The notes below the pieces were generated by a model. The model had not been told where the DNA came from and did no database searches. It saw only the letters and a list, made by a program, of their open reading frames with translations. A stretch of 40,422 nucleotides of DNA from positions 1-40,422 of IMG/VR virus record IMGVR_UViG_3300031999_000077; one strand, given 5' to 3'. The stretch comes from a virus. Position numbers and translations under genes: made by a program. Below are positions 1 through 6,445 of the stretch, piece by piece (the first letter of the stretch is position 1; each line of letters starts with the position of its first letter).

Positions 1-111
1 AGTCCAGGTCGCACGTTCTTCAGAGGCCGACCCATGTTTATGCCTCCGCAAATCCTCACCCTTTCGGAAGGGTTTGAGATTCCTGGTTTTCACAGAGGCG
101 CTGTGATTCAT
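1..111 (-). CDS. 5' end of probable small-terminase-type gene (partial)
   Basis: The frame opens with ATG at 111, overlapping the TGA of the preceding gene (ATGA), and runs 37 codons off the window edge without a stop. The visible N-terminus is basic and contains NLKPFRKGED, followed by RRHKHGSA. This resembles the low-complexity basic leader of phage DUF5681-type or small-terminase-like proteins, which often begin with a 'KPF.KG.D' motif. Such genes usually sit just before the large terminase, which fits this position: the next expected genes would be terminase, portal and protease, and the protease appears at the other end of the window. Only the leader is visible, so the function is inferred from context and could be another small phage protein. 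Confidence 0.55.
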   Translation of the reverse strand, partial: MNHSASVKTRNLKPFRKGEDLRRHKHGSASEERATWT

Positions 112-281
112 CCTTCCACCGTCACCGTGATCTCTTCATCGGCCTTAACGAGCTTTGCCAAATCGCCAATAAGCTTATCGTTGGGCAGATTAAACTCGAT
201 GACCAACTTCCCGCCCTTATCTCCAGTCGCCAAAATTCGGGACTGAAGTTGTTTTATTTGTCCCCTGAAGACAACTTTCAC
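108..281 (-). CDS. small conserved phage protein, unknown function
   Basis: 57-residue beta-rich protein beginning VKVVFRGQIKQLQ and ending ITVTVEG. The start chosen is GTG at 281. It overlaps the TGA of the upstream gene as GTGA and has GGGGGGAA just upstream; an in-frame ATG at 317 would lie deep in the upstream gene and lacks a good ribosome site. The KVVFRG...LATGDKGG... pattern resembles small phage proteins found near terminase or DNA metabolism genes, but I know no function. It is translationally coupled to the genes on both sides. Existence is likely; role unknown. Confidence 0.65.
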   Translation of the reverse strand: MKVVFRGQIKQLQSRILATGDKGGKLVIEFNLPNDKLIGDLAKLVKADEEITVTVEG

Positions 282-502
282 TTCTTCCCCCCGATCCACT
301 TCTTGAACCTCTTCCACCGCCCCCCGAGCGTCCGGGCCATAAGCTCTTCATAGATAAGCTCAAGCGATTCTTTGGCGCTGGTGATATCCCGCCCAAGGCG
401 AAGGATGTTGTCGTTGACCGCCTTGCCGATCTTCAGCGACAACTCTTCGACCCGTTCGACGCGATCATTCTTGAGGGCTATGCGCAGACTCTTGTTTCCC
501 AT
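278..502 (-). CDS. small basic/helical protein, unknown function
   Basis: 74 residues, predicted to be almost entirely alpha-helical, with a long charged heptad-like stretch (RVERVEELSLKIGKAVND) and a basic C-terminus ending RFKKWIGGKK. ATG at 502 follows the TAG of the preceding gene with no gap, and GAGGGAATAG supplies the ribosome site. Its stop overlaps the GTG of the next gene. The helix plus basic tail would suit a DNA-binding or membrane-associated accessory protein, but nothing diagnostic is seen. It lies between a holin-like gene and the terminase-proximal genes. Confidence 0.65.
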   Translation of the reverse strand: MGNKSLRIALKNDRVERVEELSLKIGKAVNDNILRLGRDITSAKESLELIYEELMARTLGGRWKRFKKWIGGKK

Positions 503-823
503 CTATTCCCTCGGCGGTATCCTCTGCAAAAGCGTTTTCACGTCCCCCTCAATTGTGGCGATGTGGCCCTTCATCTCATCGATTGCCTTATCCGTCCCGT
601 CCTGTTTCGTTCTGAGTTCGATCAACTCCTCCCCGTGTTTATGGCACGTCTCCCCCTTGCCGGGCTGGACGCCATTACCATTTTTCCCCCGCCGCCGGGT
701 TAGAAAATGTTCCCTGGCCAGGACGGTAACCAACCCACACAGGGAACCGATTGCCCCGCTGCCAACCCAAATGCCCGACGGATTCTTCACCGCCTCTGTT
801 GCCGCTTGCATCAGCATCGTCAT
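503..823 (-). CDS. holin-like membrane protein with cytoplasmic coiled coil
   Basis: 106 residues. One hydrophobic segment, roughly residues 15-37 (GIWVGSGAIGSLCGLVTVLA), is followed by a basic turn (LTRRRGK) and a charged helical tail of about 45 residues. The layout resembles small phage membrane proteins of the Bhl/haemolysin-XhlA kind, which combine a coiled coil with one membrane segment, though the order here is reversed. GGAGCGGGGACA lies just before ATG 823. It is one of four small membrane proteins in the window that could serve as the holin; the M15 endolysin is 2 kb upstream in the same transcript. Alternative: a structural tether unrelated to lysis. Confidence 0.55.
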   Translation of the reverse strand: MTMLMQAATEAVKNPSGIWVGSGAIGSLCGLVTVLAREHFLTRRRGKNGNGVQPGKGETCHKHGEELIELRTKQDGTDKAIDEMKGHIATIEGDVKTLLQRIPPRE

Positions 824-837
824 TGTCCCCGCTCCTG

Positions 838-1899
838 CTATTTATCCCATTTCATAAGTTGCCATTCCGTCCGATCAAACTCGCCCCACTGAGGGTGGAC
901 CATCCAGCTCACCTGCTGGGGGGCAGCTTGGCGTCCCTCTTGATGGTCGCGGGTGTCGGTTCCGCTGACGCTTCCTCCGACCCAGAAATATTGCGTCGTC
1001 ATAGGTGCGTGCCAATGACCGAGAATCACTTTATGGAATTTTGTGAAATCTGGGGCATTCATTCGCTTCATGGCCTCGCGTGCAACTTTTCGCTCAATGC
1101 CGTAGAATGGAAAGCCCATCCACCCGGAAACCTCATGGCCGTGACAAATGAGATAATTTCTTCCGTTGACGTTAACGACCTTCTGAGGCTGCGCCCAAAT
1201 ATTGACCGCTACGTTTTTATGCGCCGACAAAAGCATCCTGGAAATATTTGCCACTACATACATCCAGTTATTGATCCCGCCCTCTTTCGATTGAGGCTTC
1301 TTAGTCATTCGCCCATGGTTATCAAGTGTGATGATATCGACAATGATGCGTTCAAAATGCGGAGCCATCGTCGATACTTGATGCGCAAGAATCTCTCCGG
1401 CCTCGACCGCTTGCTGCGGAGCGGGGAAAGCATTTGTCATGCGGAAGTCTTGGATATCTCCAGAGATTAAATCTCCCGTGACCAGGAATCGCGCCTCCGG
1501 GATCGAATAGACAGTACGATGAAGTTCCGTCCAATCCATGATGTCTTGGATAAATCCGAATTGGCGAAGTCGGGATAGTTCGGGAGAGAAAACCCCGAAA
1601 CCTTCAATTTCATCTTGAACCTGAACTGCGCCATGATGAGCATCGGTAACATGGAGGACAACGGCAATATCGCGGTCAACGCGTGTTGTCTTGGGTGGTT
1701 TATAAACCGGAGCCTGCGGTTTGATTGCGGGAATAGCGGCCAGAACTTCGGCCATAAGTTGATCGAGCTGGCCGTGCTCTTTTTTGTATTCCTTATAGGC
1801 GCCGGCGATTTGGTCCCGTTCAGCCTGGAGGGCGATAATTCTTTCCGGTGGACGGAGAGCATCCCTCACTTCATCAAGCGTGATCTCTTTTTTAACCAT
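838..1899 (-). CDS. calcineurin-like metallophosphoesterase
   Basis: 353 residues. A charged helical N-terminus (1-60) precedes a complete metallophosphoesterase core: D86-A-H88 (TDAHHG), GD at 142-143 (TGDLISGD), N194-H195 (DNHGR), H253-G-H255 (CHGHE) and G294-H-W-H297. These give all the usual dinuclear-metal ligands of the calcineurin-like superfamily, so a phosphodiesterase or nuclease activity is likely; the substrate is unknown. The block-III motif reads DNH where GNH is usual. Phage versions commonly lie near the terminase, as here. ATG 1899 has AGGATTTGCA upstream and overlaps the stop of the zinc-ribbon gene by eight bases, so the two are probably co-translated. Confidence 0.88.
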   Translation of the reverse strand: MVKKEITLDEVRDALRPPERIIALQAERDQIAGAYKEYKKEHGQLDQLMAEVLAAIPAIKPQAPVYKPPKTTRVDRDIAVVLHVTDAHHGAVQVQDEIEGFGVFSPELSRLRQFGFIQDIMDWTELHRTVYSIPEARFLVTGDLISGDIQDFRMTNAFPAPQQAVEAGEILAHQVSTMAPHFERIIVDIITLDNHGRMTKKPQSKEGGINNWMYVVANISRMLLSAHKNVAVNIWAQPQKVVNVNGRNYLICHGHEVSGWMGFPFYGIERKVAREAMKRMNAPDFTKFHKVILGHWHAPMTTQYFWVGGSVSGTDTRDHQEGRQAAPQQVSWMVHPQWGEFDRTEWQLMKWDK

Positions 1900-2350
1900 T
1901 GCAAATCCTCGTAGCCTCTTCTATGTCGCTCATCCCCCCCCAATACCATTTCGGCTCCCCGTCATCGAGACGGAGCTTGATGCGGTAAGCGCGGAAGGCT
2001 TCAGCGTTATTTTCGACCGTGCGCCGAAAGCGATTGCGATCGGTACCGGCTGTCTTTTGGCAAAGCTCAGTCTCCAGGATCAACCGGCCTTTGGGCAGGA
2101 CCGCAAGTTCCCGCCTGATAGCGGCGGCGATATCGTATTTCTCAATGACCTTGGCCAGCATAACGAACCCGGCGCTCTCGGGTCGAACCGGGGCGGTGGA
2201 TACGGTGGGCCCCCCCCCTCCATCAACGACGATTGAATCGCGGGCACAGGTCTTGCAGTGGATTATCTGCCGGCCTCTTTTCTTACCCGCCCGAGTGACC
2301 TTATCCGACCCACATTTGGGACAGAGGAAAGATTTTGTTTCTTCGGTCAT
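1892..2350 (-). CDS. zinc-ribbon protein with putative winged-helix C-terminus
   Basis: 152 residues. The N-terminus holds a four-cysteine ribbon: CPKC (about 10-13) and CKTC (about 32-35) with basic residues between them, similar to transposase- or terminase-associated ribbons. After a glycine-rich linker the C-terminal half looks like a helical, possibly winged-helix, DNA-binding domain ending with WYWGG. The start at 2350 overlaps the upstream stop as ATGA, and the 3' end overlaps the metallophosphoesterase. DNA binding and a partnership with the phosphoesterase are inferences from domain type and overlap. Confidence 0.7.
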   Translation of the reverse strand: MTEETKSFLCPKCGSDKVTRAGKKRGRQIIHCKTCARDSIVVDGGGGPTVSTAPVRPESAGFVMLAKVIEKYDIAAAIRRELAVLPKGRLILETELCQKTAGTDRNRFRRTVENNAEAFRAYRIKLRLDDGEPKWYWGGMSDIEEATRICNG

Positions 2351-2550
2351 TTCTTCTCGCAGTCCCTGAGTTTGAGTTCCAACAGCCGCGCCTTGCCCAG
2401 GGATTCAAAATATAGAGTGAGGAGTGAATCGAAATCTCGCTCCTGGATGACCCGCTTGATATTCGTATCGATCGCCACGTAAACCACCGCGGGCCGTTTA
2501 AAGCAGGCCGCTGTACTTAGAAATAAGACGGCTAAGAGTATCAGCGTCAT
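2347..2550 (-). CDS. small lipoprotein, possible outer spanin-like protein
   Basis: 67 residues. The N-terminus MTLILLAVLFLSTAAC is a short hydrophobic signal with a plausible lipobox ending at Cys16, followed by a charged, mostly helical mature region. The ATG at 2550 was chosen over a longer frame because it places the signal peptide at the N-terminus. The first 53 bases overlap the preceding gene in another frame, as is common for Rz/Rz1-type spanin pairs. It is about 150 bases downstream of the endolysin gene. An outer-spanin role is inferred from lipobox, size and neighbourhood; no matching inner spanin is obvious. Confidence 0.55.
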   Translation of the reverse strand: MTLILLAVLFLSTAACFKRPAVVYVAIDTNIKRVIQERDFDSLLTLYFESLGKARLLELKLRDCEKK

Positions 2551-2683
2551 GCTTTTCCAGAGCCGCGAGAAACGCCTGTTTGTCATCCTTCCATTCCTTC
2601 TCGAATTTCTCGATATCGTCTTTATGCATAAGCTTGAAAGCCTCATAAAGCATATTTAGGGCGATCGTAATTGCCGGGTCCAT
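2498..2683 (-). CDS. small acidic/helical protein next to endolysin
   Basis: 61 residues with a mildly amphipathic N-terminus (MDPAITIALNMLYEAF) and a strongly charged helical remainder. AGAAAG precedes ATG 2683, four bases after the endolysin stop. Its 3' end overlaps the lipoprotein gene. The position suggests a lysis-associated accessory protein, but the N-terminal helix is too short and polar to call a membrane segment. No family recognised. Confidence 0.6.
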   Translation of the reverse strand: MDPAITIALNMLYEAFKLMHKDDIEKFEKEWKDDKQAFLAALEKHDADTLSRLISKYSGLL

Positions 2684-2687
2684 CTTT

Positions 2688-3053
2688 CTAAAGCTCGAAG
2701 TGATTCATGTCGCATAGGCCCTTGAAGTCTCCCCCGTGTTTCCCGCCCAGGTCTTTCCACATCTGGCCGAGAAGCTCGTACCGGGCGGAAGCGTCCCAAA
2801 TCAGCCCGCCGTCCTCTCCGACAATAACCAGATCAGCGGCCCGCCAACGCTGGTGAGGGGAGATTTTTTTGTAGCCGTCGCAGTTCGTTACGACCTTGCC
2901 GGGCTCTGTCCTGCCTTGCTGGTAAAGCGTGAATTGCTGTTCGGCTGACCTTTCGATCCAGTAGGGCATGAGCCGGATCCCGCCGGACAAAGCTCGGGCG
3001 ATGAGCTGAGTGAGTTTTTGGAAAAAGAGGACGCGGTACTCGGCGTTGGTCAC
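2688..3053 (-). CDS. endolysin, M15-type L-alanyl-D-glutamate (or D,D-) peptidase
   Basis: 121 residues, the usual size for single-domain phage M15 peptidases such as the T5 endolysin and CwlK-like enzymes. The zinc ligands are visible as H67 and D74 in SPHQRWRAADL and H118 in the C-terminal MNHFEL, with D115 near the catalytic position and W99-K100 where family members have W-x-x-LG. These enzymes cut the stem peptide or cross-bridge of peptidoglycan. No signal peptide is present, so a holin is needed for release. The family motif SxHxxGxAxD here has R-W-R in place of the glycine region. ATG 3053 overlaps the TGA of the endonuclease gene. Confidence 0.87.
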   Translation of the reverse strand: MTNAEYRVLFFQKLTQLIARALSGGIRLMPYWIERSAEQQFTLYQQGRTEPGKVVTNCDGYKKISPHQRWRAADLVIVGEDGGLIWDASARYELLGQMWKDLGGKHGGDFKGLCDMNHFEL

Positions 3054-3409
3054 ATGGCTCCCTGTTCACTTTTTCTCAGATATTGCCAAACTCTCCAGAT
3101 ACTATCGGCATCATCCCCGAGCATGCCCAGCGCCAAATTGCAGCAAGTACACAATAGCCCCCTGACCTTATTGGAAATATGATCGTGATCAATGTGTGGA
3201 CCGCGAGATCCCCATTCTGGACTTTTACAAAGGGCGCACCGATAATCTTGTTCATAAAGAAGATCAGCAAAGGCTTGCTCAGTTAGGCCATAATCCCTTA
3301 GCAACCGAACTCGTGATCTTTTTTTTGTGGCTTCTTTGACATGTGCTCTTTGGCGATATTCACGACGATAAGCCCGGACCTCTGCTTTACTTCGTAGTCC
3401 TTTGGCCAT
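3050..3409 (-). CDS. recombination endonuclease VII-like (His-Me finger) nuclease
   Basis: 119 residues. A basic N-terminus (about 1-35) leads into the endonuclease VII core: zinc cysteines C58/C61 (CALC) and C87/C90 (CTCC), the catalytic HIDHDH at 72-77 and N91 after the last cysteine, in the arrangement of phage T4 endonuclease VII and its many small phage relatives. It would resolve branched or Holliday-junction DNA before packaging. The ATG at 3409 has no clear Shine-Dalgarno; the upstream 30 bases are AT-rich. The 3' end is ATGA-coupled to the endolysin. Confidence 0.9.
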   Translation of the reverse strand: MAKGLRSKAEVRAYRREYRQRAHVKEATKKRSRVRLLRDYGLTEQAFADLLYEQDYRCALCKSPEWGSRGPHIDHDHISNKVRGLLCTCCNLALGMLGDDADSIWRVWQYLRKSEQGAM

Positions 3410-3493
3410 AAAATAATTATAAACCTTGGTTTTTTGGGGGTTTAATTAGTTGGCCACAAGCTGTGACCACCCTCTACCCAAGAGCCGTGACCG
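3410..3493. other. short AT-rich gap with imperfect direct repeat
   Basis: 84 bases without a gene, upstream of the endonuclease VII start. On the minus strand GGTCACGGCTCTTGGG is followed about 24 bases later by GGTCACAGCTTGTGG, an imperfect direct repeat sharing GGTCAC-GCT. Next comes an A-tract and TTTATAATTATTTT immediately before the ATG. A TATAAT hexamer is present, but no convincing -35 lies at 16-18 bases, so a promoter is only possible. The repeats could be regulator sites; the adjacent upstream genes include an XRE-type regulator. Confidence 0.3.
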
Positions 3494-3799
3494 CTAAATG
3501 GGGAAAGATTTCCTATTGACAGGGTTTGGAATTTTTATGATATCGAAGTTCGGGACGCCCTTTTTTTTAAGCCAAATCTCTTTTTGGCAAAACGCCGGGA
3601 AGGCAATCTTGGTGAGCGTTTCCCGGTCTATTTTCGTGACCATATCCAGATAGATTTTTATTTTCAGAAGCTCGAATTCCCGCGATGCTTCAAGATCAAA
3701 CGGGCCGTCCGAAAAAACCTGGACCCGATAACCGCAGTTTATGAGCAATGCCCTGGCGCGGCATCGGGCTTTATAGAATCGGTTTCGAGTTTCAGTCAT
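3494..3799 (-). CDS. uncharacterised protein with degenerate resolvase/VSR-like pattern
   Basis: 101 residues. The N-terminus RFYKARCRARALLINCGYRV followed by SDGPFDLEAS and a hydrophobic strand LLKIKIYLD loosely recalls the start of PD-(D/E)XK Holliday-junction-resolvase-like folds (helix, 'GY.V', 'G..D', then a strand carrying E/Q-x-K). Here the strand reads K-I-K, so the acidic or glutamine metal residue is missing and activity is doubtful. ATG 3799 overlaps the stop of the XRE gene (ATGA), so they are probably made together. It could equally be an unrelated small alpha/beta protein. Confidence 0.6.
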   Translation of the reverse strand: MTETRNRFYKARCRARALLINCGYRVQVFSDGPFDLEASREFELLKIKIYLDMVTKIDRETLTKIAFPAFCQKEIWLKKKGVPNFDIIKIPNPVNRKSFPI

Positions 3800-4347
3800 T
3801 TTTTCCCGTACATACCACGCAGCACCCGCCGCCGCTTCCTGAGTCCTCCCCCGTCTTTCTCATCCTCCTCCGCCATGCCCGGCGACATCAGCCGCTTCTG
3901 CGCTCGGAGCAATTCTCCCAAAACCATGACAGCCGTGGAGAAGTCGCCCGGATAGAACTTCGTCCGCGAGAAAAACTCGGCGTTGTCAATGAGTGTGGAG
4001 ATGAGGGGCTCGTTGAAAAACAGGCCCAGCGCCTGGCTCATCTTCGGCTTGAGCTTGGCGAAAAATTCATCGCGGGTCAGGACCTCGCCATGGAAAATCG
4101 GAGCCGGGGCTTCGCTGATCACCGCGGGCTCAATATGTATCGCCCCCCGTGCCCGTTCCTTCTCATCCAGAGCCAGGGAAAGTGCGCTCAGCAAACTCCG
4201 CCAAGTCAGCTCCCTGGGCTTAGATTTTCCTTTCTCGATGAGCCAGATGGTGACGTTGCTGATCCCGCTCCGCTTGGCGAGCTCCACCTGCGTCAGCCCG
4301 GCCTGGAGCCGCAGCTCGCGCAGACTGCCCGCCGTAAGTTCGCTCAC
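3796..4347 (-). CDS. XRE-family HTH transcriptional regulator
   Basis: 183 residues, GTG start at 4347 preceded by GGAGAGGAT. The N-terminal domain (about 6-62) is a Cro/C1-type helix-turn-helix with the signature LRLQAGLTQVELAKRSGISN and the following VTIWLIEKGKSKP. The remaining 120 residues are not recognisable as a LexA-like peptidase or any known effector domain, and no Ser/Lys dyad motif is apparent. It likely binds an operator as a dimer. It is encoded in the same direction as all other genes rather than divergently from an early promoter, so it does not look like a classical lambda-type repressor. It may be a late or middle regulator. Confidence 0.82.
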   Translation of the reverse strand: MSELTAGSLRELRLQAGLTQVELAKRSGISNVTIWLIEKGKSKPRELTWRSLLSALSLALDEKERARGAIHIEPAVISEAPAPIFHGEVLTRDEFFAKLKPKMSQALGLFFNEPLISTLIDNAEFFSRTKFYPGDFSTAVMVLGELLRAQKRLMSPGMAEEDEKDGGGLRKRRRVLRGMYGKK

Positions 4348-4415
4348 ATCCTCTCCTTCCTCTCCTTGCGGGGAGCGAGCAGCCTCTCCTTACCGCCCGC
4401 CCCCCTCGCGCATTG

Positions 4416-4670
4416 TCACTTCGTGGCTTGATAAGTAATCTGTGCGCCGGAAAAAACGCTTGTCGCGATGACCAGAAGACAAGTCCAGCTGAATTGATGA
4501 ACGATCATCAAATAAGCTGCCGAAGCCACCGCACACAATACGGCCGAAAGCGCCAGGGCCGTAATGCCCGCCAGATTCAGCCACCCTTTCACAAGCGCAA
4601 TCAGGCCGCGCAATGTGACACCGCCGATCGAGAATGTCAGAATGATCTCGATGGCCTTCAGATCACACAT
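4416..4670 (-). CDS. small multi-pass membrane protein, holin candidate
   Basis: 84 residues with about three hydrophobic segments: ILTFSIGGVTLRGLIALV, LNLAGITALALSAVLCAVASAAYLMIV and FSWTCLLVIATSVF. Size and three-pass topology fit class I holins, but a basic C-terminus is lacking (ends YQATK). ATG 4670 overlaps the 3' end of the HNH gene; AAGGAGGTC lies just upstream of the start. It sits about 1.4 kb before the endolysin in the same transcript. A superinfection or other membrane function is also possible. Confidence 0.65.
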   Translation of the reverse strand: MCDLKAIEIILTFSIGGVTLRGLIALVKGWLNLAGITALALSAVLCAVASAAYLMIVHQFSWTCLLVIATSVFSGAQITYQATK

Positions 4671-5304
4671 TTAGACCTCCTTGAATTAAATTAGGCAAAT
4701 GTTTTTGCCAATATTCCCGATTGATATTTGTTTTCATGTGGCATGATGAACAAAGAGATATTAGATTTTTTGGATCATCATTTTTGAAATCATAATCAAT
4801 ATGATGAACCGGCAAGGAATGGGTTCCATTTTGACCCGCACAAATCTGACACCGATGGTTATCGCGTATCCGAATGTCGTGCCTGATCTGGCGCAAAAAT
4901 ATACCGGTATATCGCATGGTTTTTGAATGCCCCCCCATCCAGCGCGGATGTTTATCGCCGGTTATTTCTGGTCGGAGTTTTCCTTTTTTTGCGAGAGATA
5001 TTTTTCTTTTTTGTTCTTCTGTGTTTGGCTTGCCTCGAACCTTATCTCCATTCGCTCGATTTAGGCATAGCTGAGAGCAATATTTTGTAATAGAATCCAG
5101 ATATGGTTTTGTATAATAAGCCTTGCCGCATCGCTGACATCTATGCTCTATTTTTTGTTTCCATTTTGAATTATTTTCTCCGCGGTGTGCAAGGCCGGAG
5201 CATTTCTGCGAACAATAAAACGCCTTATTGTATTTCAGGGTAGATGGATGAACGAAAAAAGCGTTTTTACAGACTTGGCATAATCTTTCAATTTTTCCGT
5301 TCAT
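4663..5304 (-). CDS. freestanding HNH endonuclease with zinc knuckles and NUMOD3-like motif
   Basis: 213 residues. Two treble-clef-like cysteine units come first (C9-x2-C12 with C31/C35, then C56-x2-C59 with C76/C80). A NUMOD3-like element follows (about 94-120: EEQKRKISLAKKGK...). The C-terminal HNH domain has CQIC (152-155), HHID (167-170), N180 and CSSCH (185-189). NUMOD3 plus HNH is typical of homing endonucleases, which cut DNA and spread by gene conversion. The start at 5304 is fixed by ATGA overlap with the upstream membrane gene; the longer frame to 5385 has no ribosome site. Its base composition looks more AT-rich than its neighbours, which suits a mobile cassette. Confidence 0.87.
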   Translation of the reverse strand: MNGKIERLCQVCKNAFFVHPSTLKYNKAFYCSQKCSGLAHRGENNSKWKQKIEHRCQRCGKAYYTKPYLDSITKYCSQLCLNRANGDKVRGKPNTEEQKRKISLAKKGKLRPEITGDKHPRWMGGHSKTMRYTGIFLRQIRHDIRIRDNHRCQICAGQNGTHSLPVHHIDYDFKNDDPKNLISLCSSCHMKTNINREYWQKHLPNLIQGGLNV

Positions 5305-5534
5305 CGAAAATTCTCTCCTTCTCCATCCGCCTTGCCCTGATAGGCATCGCGGGCGGATTTCCATTCGTTGTCCGAATCCGGCCATTTGCGTAGGCGATCC
5401 ACTGTTAGAAGCTCTGGCCGGAAAGGCTCCTCCTCCATCCTGCTCGCCCTGCCGGACGCGGCCAGGACACCGGCAAGAATAAAGCCGAATACAAAACCGA
5501 CGAAGACCAGGCCGAAGCCAATCAAGTAAATCAT
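5301..5534 (-). CDS. single-pass membrane protein
   Basis: 77 residues. The N-terminal 26 residues (MIYLIGFGLVFVGFVFGFILAGVLA) form one glycine-rich transmembrane helix; the rest is charged and hydrophilic, rich in Asp, Arg and Lys. ATG 5534 overlaps the stop of the duplicated small gene upstream and GAGGAAAC lies before it. Function unknown; an early membrane accessory protein is likely because it is embedded in the small-gene array rather than in the lysis cassette. Confidence 0.65.
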   Translation of the reverse strand: MIYLIGFGLVFVGFVFGFILAGVLAASGRASRMEEEPFRPELLTVDRLRKWPDSDNEWKSARDAYQGKADGEGENFR

Positions 5535-5818
5535 GTTTCCTCCTTGCCGAAGTCGAAGTCGCGGATATCCATTACGAATTCATATAGCTCATTGGATTGT
5601 CCGACCTGACCCACAGAACGTAGGTGTTCATAGCTTGTTATTTTCTCTGCCCTTTTCTGCCACTCCCCCACCTTCTCGATGAGGCGGCGGATGGCATCCT
5701 CAGCCTCGATGCACTTCTTCATTTCCTCGGGTGGACATTGGTCAGCCTGGGAACAATGTTTCCAGCGCCCAAGATAGTCCAGCATTTCCTTCTGTGCCAC
5801 TTCATTCGGCTTTTTCAT
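5531..5818 (-). CDS. duplicated small protein, family copy B
   Basis: 95 residues, helical and charged. Residues 1-55 are nearly identical to the product of 7049-7330, including KPNEV, EMLD(Y/F)LGRWKHC and SQADQCPPEEMKKC with three conserved cysteines. The two diverge after about residue 60. A shorter relative (RKVTRKEMLDVLERIED) begins the product of 5802-6140. ATG 5818 is preceded by AAGGAGGCCGCCG, which is itself coding sequence for the upstream protein's C-terminal KEAADE. The spaced cysteines might bind metal, but function is unknown. Confidence 0.7.
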   Translation of the reverse strand: MKKPNEVAQKEMLDYLGRWKHCSQADQCPPEEMKKCIEAEDAIRRLIEKVGEWQKRAEKITSYEHLRSVGQVGQSNELYEFVMDIRDFDFGKEET

Positions 5819-5831
5819 CGGCGGCCTCCTT
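5657..5831. repeat. direct repeat copy 1 (pair with 7169-7343)
   Basis: A 175-base segment matches 7169-7343 at high identity by eye, with no insertion or deletion. It covers the first half of two paralogous small genes and their ribosome sites. The last part (agcatttcct through the ribosome site) occurs a third time at about 6099-6153. This shows a recent segmental duplication within the small-gene array. Confidence 0.8.
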
Positions 5832-6140
5832 TATTCGCACTCCGGCCTCACCGTCTATTTCCAAGATAGTTTTGCCACATATTTTGCAGACAGGAATTTG
5901 GTTGCCTGACAAGTGACTCTCGATATGTCTGACAAATCTTTCTTCGGTCGTCACCTCCGGCCCATTCTTGATGAGGCGGCGGAGGCTTGCGACGGCTCTT
6001 ATTCTCTCTTCCATAAGCGGAAGCCGGGTTTCTGCCCATTCCCCTTTTTTGATAACCCGAATTTCGTCCCTTGTCTCATCTTCTATGCGTTCAAGTACAT
6101 CCAGCATTTCCTTCCTCGTCACTTTACGCGGCTCACTCAT
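5802..6140 (-). CDS. small protein related to the duplicated family, with CxxC pair
   Basis: 112 residues. The N-terminus SEPRKVTRKEMLDVLERIED matches the start of the duplicated small-gene family, followed by a different helical middle. Near the C-terminus CKIC (about 86-89) and an H-S-H stretch could form a partial zinc knuckle. The final EAADE codons supply the ribosome site AAGGAGGCCGCCG of the next gene. ATG 6140 is likewise preceded by AAAGGAGGCCGCCG. Function unknown. Confidence 0.7.
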   Translation of the reverse strand: MSEPRKVTRKEMLDVLERIEDETRDEIRVIKKGEWAETRLPLMEERIRAVASLRRLIKNGPEVTTEERFVRHIESHLSGNQIPVCKICGKTILEIDGEAGVRIKEAADEKAE

Positions 6141-6152
6141 CGGCGGCCTCCT

Positions 6153-6248
6153 TTAACCCCCTCCCACCTTCCTGCCTCTACGAATATGAATCCAGGGAAA
6201 TACGGCATCGAGCCAAACAAGCCAACCGGGACGCAATAATAAAATCAT
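6153..6248 (-). CDS. 31-codon small ORF, possible membrane peptide
   Basis: A short frame coding a 31-residue product that starts MILLLRPGWLVWLDAVF and ends with a basic glycine-rich tail. ATG 6248 overlaps the stop of the upstream gene as ATGA, with GAGGAAAAG in front, and its stop precedes the next ribosome site directly. It fills what would otherwise be the only gap in this part of the array. The N-terminal 18 residues are hydrophobic and could insert in a membrane. Because it is short, chance is not excluded. Confidence 0.45.
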   Translation of the reverse strand: MILLLRPGWLVWLDAVFPWIHIRRGRKVGGG

Positions 6249-6445
6249 TTCTTTTCCTCATTTGCCTTTTCTGCCCATGTATGTTCATGGTTTTTTGCGG
6301 CCGGACAATAACTTGGATCATTCACTCTTGCCCCATAATCTTTCAACAGCGCATAAAATAGAGTTTCCTTGAGACTTGCCCCACAGGTGGAACATTTTAT
6401 GATTTCTTTCTGGCTCACTCCCACCTCCTCTCTCGGCTCACTCAT
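6245..6445 (-). CDS. small CxxC protein
   Basis: 66 residues starting MSEPREEVGVSQKEIIKCSTCG. A CSTC pair at 18-21 and a distal Cys/His set (Y-C-P, N-H-E-H) could complete a zinc site. The start at 6445 overlaps the TGA of the 37-codon membrane ORF (ATGA), which decides it over the longer frame reaching 6541. The MSEPRE opening echoes MSEPRK and MSEPE in neighbours, suggesting that translation-start regions were copied among these genes. Function unknown. Confidence 0.65.
   Translation of the reverse strand: MSEPREEVGVSQKEIIKCSTCGASLKETLFYALLKDYGARVNDPSYCPAAKNHEHTWAEKANEEKK

Noticed and set aside
751-1470. 239-codon plus-strand open frame
   Set aside because: Antisense to the metallophosphoesterase and holin-like gene; no ribosome site, no conserved pattern.
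4390-4584. 64-codon minus-strand frame in the gap between XRE and membrane genes
   Set aside because: It starts inside the membrane-protein gene in another frame, lacks a ribosome site and ends in low-complexity Gly/Arg.
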